A stretch of DNA of 8,315 nt from Vulcanimicrobiota bacterium (lineage in GTDB: Bacteria; Vulcanimicrobiota; Vulcanimicrobiia; Vulcanimicrobiales; Vulcanimicrobiaceae), in NCBI GenBank assembly GCA_027306845.1, contig DAHUYY010000073.1, forward strand, positions 1 to 8,315, read 5' to 3'. The notes under the pieces were generated by a model. The model had not been told where the DNA came from and searched no databases. It worked only from the letters and a program-made list of their open reading frames with translations. Positions 1-6,322 of the stretch are shown here, one piece after another. Every line of letters begins with the position of its first letter. Position 1 is the stretch's first letter. A program made the position numbers and the translations under genes.

Positions 1-1
1 T

Positions 2-1279
2 CTCAGCGAAGTCGTCCCGGTTTTCCTGAACCCCATCCATCCGTGGGTTCATTTTATCGCCGTCTTCGGACTAATCGCGGGGCTCTGCCTGCTCAACGTC
101 CTGGGAGTTCGCGAGAGTACCACGTTCAACGGCGTCGTCTCGGCGCTCGACGTTATCAGCGAGACCTCGATTCTCTTCTTCGGCTTCCTCTTCGCGTTTC
201 GGCCCGAACTGCTCGTTCATACGATGACGACGCAGTGGCCGAGCACCTTCAATCTCATGCTCGGCGCTTCGTATGCGATCATCTCGTTCGTCGGGCTGGA
301 ATCGATTTCGCAGGCCGCGCAAGAGACCCAACGCCCGGCGTCGATTATCCCGCGCACCTCCATCGCGCTGATCCTCACGATTTTGATCTACGCACTCGCC
401 TATTCGAACCTCGCACTCGGCATGGTTCCCTGGCACCAGGTACCGCTCGATGCGATGGGGCACGCGCAGACGCTCTGGCAGTGGCTCGGAAACAACGACA
501 ACAACGGCAAGGCCGTTGCGCTGCTTGCCAAAGACGTGCCGTACTTCGGTGCGCTCGCCGCCCTCTACGTGCCGATTCTCGGAGCGATCTTACTGTTAAT
601 TTCTTCGAACTCCGGCGTCTTCGGCAGCTCGCGGATCGCCTATGCGATGGCGAATGCAAAACTGCTGCCCTCGATCTTCCAGCGCGTGCATCGGCGCTTT
701 CGTACGCCGGCGATATCGATCATCGCTTTTTGCGGAATCGCCGTCGTCGAGCTGATTTTCGCCGCCTGGCCCTCGCTCGACCCCGGAGCCGCAGCGTTCT
801 ATGCGAAATTCTTCCACGGCGAGGGCGGCATCGGTTTTCTCGGCGATCTCTATGCGTTCGGCGCGGCGACGAGTTATTCGTTCGTGTTCCTCGCGTTGAT
901 CGCGCTGCGCATGAACGATCCGCTGAGCCCGCGCAAGTTCCGAATCCCGCTGAATATACCGCTGACCTATAAAGGCGAGCGCGTGCTCTTCCCGGTGATC
1001 GGAGTTTTAGGCTTCATCGGCATTCTTTCGATTCTCGTTTTTACGATTATCACGCACGATCTCGGGCGCATCGCGGGCCCTGCCTGGCTGATCCTCGGCT
1101 TTATCATCTTCGTCATCTACCGTCGCAACAAAGGCCTGCCCGTCTTCGGCTCGGCGCCGCACGATTGGCGCCACGAACAGATCGGCATCCTTCGCGATGC
1201 GGGCGAGCTCGAACTGATGGACGAGTATCTCGCTCGCCTTAAAGAACGCGAACCGGCGCGCATCGCCGAGGTACGGTGA
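2..1279 (+). CDS. APC-superfamily amino-acid permease (5' truncated by window edge)
   Basis: Inner-membrane secondary transporter, probably importing amino acids or exchanging them. The frame is open from base 2 to the TGA at 1277-1279, giving 425 residues with no start. The ATG at 224 lies inside the conserved region and is not the true start. Family marks, numbered from the first visible codon: NVLGVRES at 32-39, then a helix; GLESISQAAQET at 98-109 followed by RP..IPR (the APC 'GFE..s..aEE..nP.r.iPrai' consensus); and SRIAYAMANAKLLPSIFQRVHRRFRTP at about 210-236, the loop typical of these permeases. About eight hydrophobic helices are visible, so roughly the first 130-150 residues of a usual protein of about 500 or more are missing. 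The last 45 residues form a charged cytoplasmic tail. The stop is one base before the GTG of the next gene. The family call is firm; the substrate is unknown. Confidence 0.9.
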   Translation, partial: LSEVVPVFLNPIHPWVHFIAVFGLIAGLCLLNVLGVRESTTFNGVVSALDVISETSILFFGFLFAFRPELLVHTMTTQWPSTFNLMLGASYAIISFVGLESISQAAQETQRPASIIPRTSIALILTILIYALAYSNLALGMVPWHQVPLDAMGHAQTLWQWLGNNDNNGKAVALLAKDVPYFGALAALYVPILGAILLLISSNSGVFGSSRIAYAMANAKLLPSIFQRVHRRFRTPAISIIAFCGIAVVELIFAAWPSLDPGAAAFYAKFFHGEGGIGFLGDLYAFGAATSYSFVFLALIALRMNDPLSPRKFRIPLNIPLTYKGERVLFPVIGVLGFIGILSILVFTIITHDLGRIAGPAWLILGFIIFVIYRRNKGLPVFGSAPHDWRHEQIGILRDAGELELMDEYLARLKEREPARIAEVR

Positions 1280-1280
1280 C

Positions 1281-1469
1281 GTGCTGCTCCTCTATCGTGC
1301 GGTTATCTCCCTCGCGCTCGTGGTCGTCGGTGCGATCGTGCTGCTACGCATGCTCCATCTCGGCTTCGGGCTCCCCGAACTTCCCGGAATTATCCTTGGA
1401 GCGGCCGTGATCGCGCTTGGCGCCTACCGTCTGCGGCAGATCGTCCGCGTCTGGGCGGAGCGTTCATGA
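1281..1469 (+). CDS. Small hydrophobic protein, two predicted TM helices
   Basis: A 62-residue protein of unknown function. It has hydrophobic stretches at about 8-26 (rich in L, V, I, A) and 32-50 (glycine/alanine-rich), joined by a short turn with a proline pair, and ends in a basic amphipathic segment (RLRQIVRVWAERS). That pattern suggests a helical hairpin in the membrane with the basic end inside. The GTG start is supported by its position one base after the permease stop and by GAGG at 1268-1271, nine bases upstream. Its TGA overlaps the ATG of the following Usp gene (ATGA at 1466-1469), indicating translational coupling. Inference: an accessory subunit of the upstream permease or an adaptor for the Usp protein. 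No known family is recognised. Because it is short, its reality rests on the packing, the Shine-Dalgarno match and the coupling. Confidence 0.72.
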   Translation: MLLLYRAVISLALVVVGAIVLLRMLHLGFGLPELPGIILGAAVIALGAYRLRQIVRVWAERS

Positions 1470-2089
1470 TCGCCGTCAATCCAATCGGGGCGCTCGTCGC
1501 TGCAAGTATCGTCCTCGCCGTCGTTGCGACGCTCTGGTGGATGCTGCACCCTCCGATTAGCAAAGTGCAAGAGATTGCCCGCGACGCCGAGACCGAACTC
1601 GAGCGGATGGTCGGCTCGATCATCGTCGTCTTCTCCGAAAATATCGCCTCTCAGCATATGATGGCGCTCGCGGCGAAGCTTGCGAAAGGCGAGCGTTCGG
1701 AACTTTTGGCGATCTACGTCGTCTCGGTTCCCTACTCGCTCCCGCCCGATGCCGAGATGACCGATGAAGAACGTCGCGCCCTCGATGCCCTCGGCGCGGC
1801 GCAGGCGATCGCCGCCAAGGCCGACATCAGCCTCCGTACCGAGACGGTCAAAGCCCGCTCCACGAAACAGGCCGTGCTCGATATCGCTAAGCGGGAGCGC
1901 GCGAACCTTATCGTGCTCGGCTCGTTCCGCGAAGGGAAATACACCGGCGCCCCTCTGAGCCGCACCATCGAGGAGATCGCCGCCGAGGCCAAGTGCGACG
2001 TGATCATCGGCGTCGAAGGCAAACACGGCAATCTTCTCGCCGACCAGGTGGGATTCGAACAAATCGAGCAGGGCGAGAAGGCTCCATAA
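1466..2089 (+). CDS. Membrane-anchored UspA-domain (universal stress) protein
   Basis: 207 residues. Residues 6-28 form one hydrophobic helix, followed by a short charged linker (31-48) that could form an amphipathic or coiled helix. The Usp domain runs from about 50 to 184. Its first strand is SIIVVFSEN (51-59), followed by a helix (ASQHMMALAAKLAKG) and strand LLAIYVVSVPY (80-90). The family hallmark RANLIVLGSF (145-154) and closing strand CDVIIGVEG (177-185) are clear. The usual nucleotide loop G-x2-G-x9-G-S/T is altered: GSFREGKYTGAPLSRTIEE at 152-170 lacks that exact spacing, so ATP binding is uncertain. GGAG at 1457-1460, five bases ahead, supports the ATG. Usp domains are known fused to, or adjacent to, APC and other transporters, where they are thought to regulate transport. 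The operon position suggests it acts on the upstream permease at the inner face of the membrane. Confidence 0.85.
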   Translation: MIAVNPIGALVAASIVLAVVATLWWMLHPPISKVQEIARDAETELERMVGSIIVVFSENIASQHMMALAAKLAKGERSELLAIYVVSVPYSLPPDAEMTDEERRALDALGAAQAIAAKADISLRTETVKARSTKQAVLDIAKRERANLIVLGSFREGKYTGAPLSRTIEEIAAEAKCDVIIGVEGKHGNLLADQVGFEQIEQGEKAP

Positions 2090-2120
2090 CGCGAACGCGC
2101 CCGGGAACGTTCTCATAGTT

Positions 2121-2127
2121 GAGGAGG
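2121..2127 (+). promoter_or_regulatory. Strong Shine-Dalgarno for the secreted LolA-like protein
   Basis: GAGGAGG lies 11 bases before the ATG at 2139, the strongest ribosome site in the window. The 49-base gap it sits in also holds the 8-base palindrome GAACGTTC (2105-2112) but no convincing -35/-10 pair, so I cannot say whether the gene has its own promoter or is read through from the Usp gene. Confidence 0.6.
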
Positions 2128-2138
2128 ATCCCAATCCC

Positions 2139-2807
2139 ATGAAATCGTTTTTACGGCTCGGCGCCGCCGCGGCGGCGCTGCTCTCCCTCGCGGCGATGCC
2201 GCTCTCGGCTCTCGCCGCAGGAAAGGCACCCGCCCTTGCGGCCTTCGACGCGGCGTTCTCGCACGTGCATGATTACACCGTGCAACTCCGTTCGCACGAA
2301 GTCAAAGGCTCGGCGACGCAGAACCGCGTCTATCAATATTCGTTCATGAAGCCGCATTTTGCGAAGACGCTCATCACCTCCGGGGACGGACAGGGCTCCG
2401 GCGGCGTCTGGGCCGGCGGCAACCAAGTCAGCGGACACCAAGGCGGTTTCCTATCCGGAATCCATCTCAAGGTTGGTCTCCATGACGGCCGCGCGGTCTC
2501 GCTTCGCGGTTATACGATTCCCGACGGCCTCATCCAAAATATCGTCGCCAAATATCAGAGCACACCGGGAACGCTCGTACAGGGCCCCGGCGGAAATGTC
2601 GACGGCGTGCCGACGCAGCGCGTCTTCTTAAAAGTCGCGGACCCCGCGGCAAACGATGGGATCACCTCGATGGTCATCTACTTCTCGGAGAAAACGCACT
2701 TCCCGGTGCGCAATATCTGGTATCAAGGAAATACGGCGGTCCTCGACCAGTCCTTTCTCAACCTGCACCTTAACGTCGGACTCACCCAGAACGACTTTCC
2801 GTTCTAG
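2139..2807 (+). CDS. Secreted/periplasmic protein, LolA-like (DUF1571-like) fold suspected
   Basis: 222 residues with a classic signal peptide: basic start (MKSFLRLG), long alanine/leucine core (9-22), and a likely signal peptidase I site after ALA or ALAA at about 26-27. There is no lipobox cysteine. The mature part alternates short beta-type stretches: DYTVQLRSHEVK (45-56), RVYQYSFMKPHFAKTLI (63-79), a glycine-rich turn with GGVWAGG (88-94), TQRVFLKV (159-166), ITSMVIYFSEKTHFPVRNIWYQ (175-196), and a terminal LNVGLTQNDFPF (211-222). This layout, including the 'K(P)..(F)A' strand and the closing 'GLT..DF' motif, resembles the LolA/LolB-type lipoprotein-carrier fold and DUF1571-like 'outer membrane lipoprotein-sorting' proteins. 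If so, it binds a lipid or hydrophobic ligand outside the cytoplasmic membrane. That assignment is from pattern memory only. It could be cotranscribed with the Usp gene 49 bases upstream. It is the last plus-strand gene before the convergent junction. Confidence 0.7.
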   Translation: MKSFLRLGAAAAALLSLAAMPLSALAAGKAPALAAFDAAFSHVHDYTVQLRSHEVKGSATQNRVYQYSFMKPHFAKTLITSGDGQGSGGVWAGGNQVSGHQGGFLSGIHLKVGLHDGRAVSLRGYTIPDGLIQNIVAKYQSTPGTLVQGPGGNVDGVPTQRVFLKVADPAANDGITSMVIYFSEKTHFPVRNIWYQGNTAVLDQSFLNLHLNVGLTQNDFPF

Positions 2808-2827
2808 CCGGCGCGTCAACTCTGAAG

Positions 2828-2867
2828 AAGCGGTATCTCGGCGCTATCGTGCGGCGAGATACCGCTT
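2828..2867. terminator. Perfect 13-bp inverted repeat between convergent genes (candidate bidirectional terminator)
   Basis: AAGCGGTATCTCG (2828-2840) is exactly complementary to CGAGATACCGCTT (2855-2867), with a 14-base loop. It begins 20 bases after the stop of the plus-strand secreted protein and overlaps the stop codon (2844-2846) and final codons of the minus-strand permease. The position suits termination of both converging transcripts. Neither side has a long T-run (CTTCCGAATTT on the plus strand, CTTCAGAGTT on the minus strand), so intrinsic termination is plausible but not textbook. The stem could instead protect mRNA 3' ends. Confidence 0.65.
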
Positions 2868-3830
2868 CCGAATTTCATCGAGCGCGACCGCGAGTAAGAT
2901 CACCGCTCCCAACACGACTTTCTGGAGATAGGAATCGATGTTGAGGAGATTCATCGCGTTATCGAGCAAGCCGATTAAGAGAGCGCCGAAGAACGTGCCG
3001 ACGATCGTGCCGCGTCCACCGGCGAGGCTCGTGCCGCCGACGACGACGGCGGCAATCGCGTTGAGCATCTCGTCGCCGGTTCCGGTCTGCGGCGAGCCCG
3101 TCGCAAAAAGCGCCATGTAGAGAAATCCGGCGATCGCCGCACAGATACCGCTGATCACGTACGCCATCGTCTTTACCCGACGCACCGCGATACCGGCGAG
3201 GCGCGCTGCCTCTTCGTTGCCGCCCAATGCGAGAATCGAACGCCCGAAGCGCGTTTTCTCCAGCAAGAGCGCGCAGATGATAACGACGGCGGCCATCCAG
3301 AGAACGGGGATCGGCAGTGCCGGCAGGTGGAGCTTTGCCGATAGACCGCCGAGGAACGTGCCGATGCCGATGCTGTTAAAAGCATTTGATGTCAACGGCA
3401 CCGGACGACCGTGCGAGATAATATACGACAGGCCAAGCGCGACCTGCATCATCGCCAAGGTGGTAATGAACGGCGGGAGATTGAGCCGAACGACCGGTAA
3501 CGCATTCACGTATCCCGCACCGGCACCGAGCGCGATACCGGCGAACAACACCACGGCGACGAGAGCGAACCCGGTGAGGTGGAGCGAGTTCGCCAGCAGC
3601 GCCATGACGACGCCGGTGAGCGAAACGAGCGAGCCGATCGAGAGATCGATGCCCGCGGTGAGAATGGTAAAGGTCTCACCGACGCCGAGGATACAGTTGT
3701 AGGTAATCTGTCGCAGGACGCGCACGATATTACTCGGTTCGAGAAACGAACCGTGCGCCGCGATGTTGACGCCGATAACCAAGAGCAGCAAAATGACGAT
3801 CGTTCCGATGAGCCGGATGCGCGGGTTCAT
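2844..3830 (-). CDS. RbsC-type sugar ABC transporter permease
   Basis: Membrane subunit of a CUT2-class (ribose/xylose/galactose-type) ABC importer; it forms the channel as a dimer. It has 328 residues from the ATG at 3830-3828. That start is chosen because it overlaps the ATPase stop (ATGA), has GGAG seven bases upstream, and gives the family's usual length. The frame stays open further upstream, but only by shadowing the ATPase gene. Eight to ten hydrophobic helices are visible. Family marks: LTAGIDLSIGSLVSLTG (57-73), NLPPFITTLAMM (117-128), the cytoplasmic coupling loop ALGGNEEAARLAGI (201-214) that contacts the ATPase, and VVVGGTSLAGGRGTIVGTFFGA (262-283) followed by GLLDNAMNLL (287-296). 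All agree closely with RbsC/XylH/AraH. Nothing in it reveals the sugar. It is the last gene of the minus-strand operon; its stop lies inside the hairpin at 2828-2867. Confidence 0.95.
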   Translation of the reverse strand: MNPRIRLIGTIVILLLLVIGVNIAAHGSFLEPSNIVRVLRQITYNCILGVGETFTILTAGIDLSIGSLVSLTGVVMALLANSLHLTGFALVAVVLFAGIALGAGAGYVNALPVVRLNLPPFITTLAMMQVALGLSYIISHGRPVPLTSNAFNSIGIGTFLGGLSAKLHLPALPIPVLWMAAVVIICALLLEKTRFGRSILALGGNEEAARLAGIAVRRVKTMAYVISGICAAIAGFLYMALFATGSPQTGTGDEMLNAIAAVVVGGTSLAGGRGTIVGTFFGALLIGLLDNAMNLLNIDSYLQKVVLGAVILLAVALDEIRKRYLAAR

Positions 3831-5299
3831 GCCGCCGCTCCGCTCGCCGCTGCGATTACATTGGTCGGCGTCGCGTCGGCGCGGTCGAACGTCGCGACGA
3901 TGCTTCCATTCCGAACCACATGAATGCGGTGGCTCATCCCTAAGAGTTCGGGAAGTTCGCTGCTTACCATAACAATCGCCACTCCTTGTCGTGCGAGCCC
4001 TACCATGAGTTCGTAGATTTCCGCCTTTGCCGCAACATCGATTCCACGCGTCGGTTCGTCGAGCAAGAGCACGCGCGGTTCGCCGAGCAGCCACTTTGCG
4101 AGCACGACCTTCTGCTGCGTACCCCCCGAAAGATTGGAGACGAGCTGCGCCGTATTCGGGGTGCGGATGCGAAGGCGCTCGACCATCGCCTCGGTCGCAC
4201 GCTCCTCGGCATCGCTATCCAACCACCCCAAGACGCGCGCGAAGCGGTCGAGATGTGCGAGCGTCGTATTCGCCAGCACGTTCATCCCCAGCACGAGCCC
4301 CTGCGCTTTCCGGTCTTCGGTAACGAACGCGAGCCCCGCCTCGATCGCATCGTTGGGCGTGCGGGCGCGAAGTGGAGCCCCGTCGATTGCGACCGTTCCC
4401 GTTGCGCGGTCGGCTCCCGCTATCGCGCGGAGAATTTCGGTACGCCCGGCACCGACGAGCCCGCCGAGGCCGACGATCTCACCGGAGCGCACGGAGAAAG
4501 CGACGTTGCGAACGGCGGCGGCGTTGAGGCCCTCGACCGAGAGCCGCACCGGCGCATCCGCCGCCAGCGCCGGAAGCTCGGGAAAGCGAGCATCGACCGG
4601 CCGACCGACCATCGCCTGCAAAATATCATCGATGGGGAATTCGGAAATCGCTCGGGTCGCAATCGTCGCTCCATCTCGCAGCACCGTCACGCGGTCGGCG
4701 ACGCGCGCCAGCTCTTCCATGCGGTGCGAAATATAGACGATGCCGACGCCCTTGCCCTTGAGCGTCGCAACGATTTCAAAGAGTCGGTCGATCTCTCGCT
4801 CCGAGAGAGCGGCGGTCGGCTCATCCATGACCAGCACGCGCACGTTCTTCGCGAGCGCCTTCGCAATCTCAACGAGTTGTTGAATGCCGACCGAGAGCTC
4901 CCCAACCGGGCGCGTCAACGGGATATCGATGCCGAACTCGGCAACGAGCGCGGCGGCGCGCTTATGCGCCTCGCCGTCGTCGAGAAAAAAACCGCGTTGC
5001 GGTTCCTTGCCTAAGAGTATGTTCGCGACCGCATCGAACTGCGGTACGAGCGTGAACTCCTGATAGATCATGCCGATTCCCAAACGCTCGGCATCGCGAG
5101 GCGAAGCGATATGTACGCGCTCGCCGTCGATGAAGATCTCTCCGGTATCGGCGGGTTGCGCGCCGGAGAGAATTTTCATCAACGTCGATTTGCCGGCACC
5201 GTTCTCACCGACGAGCGCTAACACTTCACCGCTGCGGACGGAGATCGAAACATCGGCGAGCGCGCGAACGCCCGGGAAGGATTTCCCGATCGAACGCAT
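3827..5299 (-). CDS. RbsA-type sugar ABC transporter ATPase (two nucleotide-binding domains)
   Basis: Energises the sugar importer at the cytoplasmic face; 490 residues from the ATG at 5299. Domain 1: Walker A GENGAGKST (31-39), Q-loop Q80, signature LSVGIQQ (135-141), Walker B VLVMDEP (155-161), H192. Domain 2: degenerate Walker A GLVGAGRT (280-287, Arg for Lys), EDRK (328-331), signature LSGGTQQK (390-397), Walker B LLLDEP (411-416), SSE in place of the switch histidine (447-449). The degenerate second site is normal for RbsA/MglA/XylG proteins, so only site 1 is expected to be fully catalytic. The stop overlaps the permease ATG; the binding-protein gene ends 26 bases upstream. The start is doubtful: GGAG abuts the ATG with no spacer, and the in-frame codons upstream read IIPEAPLLE, continuing the family's usual N-terminus, yet contain no ATG, GTG or TTG. 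The ATPases of several sugar systems look alike, so no specific symbol is given. Confidence 0.95.
   Translation of the reverse strand: MRSIGKSFPGVRALADVSISVRSGEVLALVGENGAGKSTLMKILSGAQPADTGEIFIDGERVHIASPRDAERLGIGMIYQEFTLVPQFDAVANILLGKEPQRGFFLDDGEAHKRAAALVAEFGIDIPLTRPVGELSVGIQQLVEIAKALAKNVRVLVMDEPTAALSEREIDRLFEIVATLKGKGVGIVYISHRMEELARVADRVTVLRDGATIATRAISEFPIDDILQAMVGRPVDARFPELPALAADAPVRLSVEGLNAAAVRNVAFSVRSGEIVGLGGLVGAGRTEILRAIAGADRATGTVAIDGAPLRARTPNDAIEAGLAFVTEDRKAQGLVLGMNVLANTTLAHLDRFARVLGWLDSDAEERATEAMVERLRIRTPNTAQLVSNLSGGTQQKVVLAKWLLGEPRVLLLDEPTRGIDVAAKAEIYELMVGLARQGVAIVMVSSELPELLGMSHRIHVVRNGSIVATFDRADATPTNVIAAASGAAA
3838..3841 (-). promoter_or_regulatory. Shine-Dalgarno fixing the permease start
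   Basis: Minus-strand GGAG lies seven bases before the ATG at 3830, within the last codons of the ATPase gene. Together with the ATGA overlap it decides the 328-residue start over longer readings of the same frame. Confidence 0.55.
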
Positions 5300-5325
5300 C
5301 TCCAGCAGCGGTGCTTCGGGGATGA

Positions 5326-6285
5326 TTACGGCGCTTTCTTTGCGTCGGCGGCGGTGTACGTTCCCACCGGCACCTTCACCACTTTCGGCGGGATCTTGCC
5401 GGCAAAATAATCGTGCAGCGTATCGATTACCATCTTCCCGATCTGATCGGGGTGCTGCACGACATCGCCGTACATTTCGCCTTTTGCGATCGCCGTACGC
5501 GCTTCAGGGGTCGCGTCGAAGCCGACGATTGCAACCTTTCCGGCCATGCCGGCCGCACGCACCGCCGTCAGCGCGCCGAGCGCGGAGTCGTCATTGATGC
5601 CGAAGATGCCGCGTAAATGCGGGTGCGTCTGCAAGATATCTCCGACGTCGTTCGCCGCCTTGTCGCGCTGCCCGCCCGAATCGACATCGGCGACGATCTT
5701 CGCCTTCGGACACGAAGCTGCCAGGTACTCTTTGAATCCGCGGACGCGATCTTGGACGCTCGTCACCTCGGGCTCGTCGACAATCGCGACCTCGCCCGTT
5801 CCGCCGATCGCTTTGCAGATCAACTTGCCTGCCTCAACGCCGCCTTCGACGTTATCGCTTGCGATATGTGCGACCACGACGCCCTGTTTGCTCGTGCTGG
5901 CAATATCGGCGGTGAAGACCGGGATTTTCGCTCGGTTCGCCTCGACGATCGCGCTTCCGATCGCCTTCGAATCGTACGGCGTGAGCACGATCGCATTGAC
6001 GTGCTTGGAGATAAAATCTTCAACCTGCGATTGCTGACGCGCGTTATCGCGATTCGCATCGACGACGTTGAGCGCATAACCGTATTTTTTCGCCTCGGCG
6101 GTCATGCCCGCTTCCATTTCTTGGTAGAACTGGGCCTCGCGGTTCTGAATCGAGACACCGATCGTTTTGGTCGGCGCGCTCGTCGCGCTTCCTCCCGCGG
6201 CGGTGCCGGATTTCGAAGCGCTTTGAGAGGAGCATGCGGCGAGCGCAAGCACCAGAACGGCAGCCGTACGACGAGCAATTTTCAC
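5326..6285 (-). CDS. RbsB-type sugar-binding lipoprotein (ABC importer, periplasmic-binding fold)
   Basis: Captures the sugar outside the membrane and delivers it to the permease; 319 residues from GTG at 6285. This start is chosen because AAAGGGA lies five bases upstream and it yields a clean lipoprotein signal: MKIARR, a hydrophobic core, then LALAAC with the lipid-modified Cys18. Longer readings run into the symporter gene in another frame. A Ser/Gly/Ala/Thr linker (19-40) precedes the two-lobed domain. It aligns well by eye with E. coli RbsB, sharing HIASDNV.GG (140-149), INDDSALGAL (230-239), VGFDATP (254-260) and QHPDQIG (277-283). Residues matching ribose contacts are kept at D127, N231, D257 and Q277, and probably R180. 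However, the Arg following the first Asp is Ile128, and the N-terminal Phe pair appears as F53-Y54. So the ligand may be a related pentose, a hexose or a polyol rather than ribose. It is followed 26 bases later by the ATPase. Confidence 0.93.
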   Translation of the reverse strand: MKIARRTAAVLVLALAACSSQSASKSGTAAGGSATSAPTKTIGVSIQNREAQFYQEMEAGMTAEAKKYGYALNVVDANRDNARQQSQVEDFISKHVNAIVLTPYDSKAIGSAIVEANRAKIPVFTADIASTSKQGVVVAHIASDNVEGGVEAGKLICKAIGGTGEVAIVDEPEVTSVQDRVRGFKEYLAASCPKAKIVADVDSGGQRDKAANDVGDILQTHPHLRGIFGINDDSALGALTAVRAAGMAGKVAIVGFDATPEARTAIAKGEMYGDVVQHPDQIGKMVIDTLHDYFAGKIPPKVVKVPVGTYTAADAKKAP

Positions 6286-6290
6286 GGAGT

Positions 6291-6297
6291 TCCCTTT
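6291..6297 (-). promoter_or_regulatory. Shine-Dalgarno fixing the GTG start of the sugar-binding protein
   Basis: Minus-strand AAAGGGA lies about five bases before GTG 6285, in the 37-base gap after the symporter stop. It sets the lipoprotein start directly ahead of a proper signal peptide. No hairpin or promoter is evident in this gap, so read-through from the symporter gene is likely. Confidence 0.6.
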
Positions 6298-6322
6298 CGT
6301 ATCACGCAGCAGCGAGCGAGCC

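Noticed and set aside
280..287. Lys-to-Arg Walker A in ATPase domain 2 (protein residues 280-287) as a defect
   Set aside because: A degenerate second nucleotide site with GLVGAGRT is normal for RbsA/MglA-type ATPases, so it is not a sign of decay. The coordinates given here are protein residues, not bases.
43..972. 309-aa open frame on the plus strand
   Set aside because: It is a +1 shadow of the APC permease: arginine-rich, with no hydrophobic segments or recognisable motif, while the other frame carries clear family motifs.
2090..2138. Promoter or operator in the 49-base gap (palindrome GAACGTTC at 2105-2112)
   Set aside because: An 8-base palindrome alone is weak, and no matching -35/-10 pair is visible. 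Only the Shine-Dalgarno is supported.
3831..4094. N-terminal extension of the sugar permease (open frame to 4094, 416 aa)
   Set aside because: The extra 88 residues overlap the ATPase coding region and are low-quality Arg/Gly/Thr sequence. The ATGA overlap, GGAG site and family length support the start at 3830.
3986..5014. 342-aa plus-strand open frame opposite the ABC ATPase
   Set aside because: It is an antisense shadow of a GC-rich gene; its sequence is arginine/glutamate-rich with no domain and no ribosome site.
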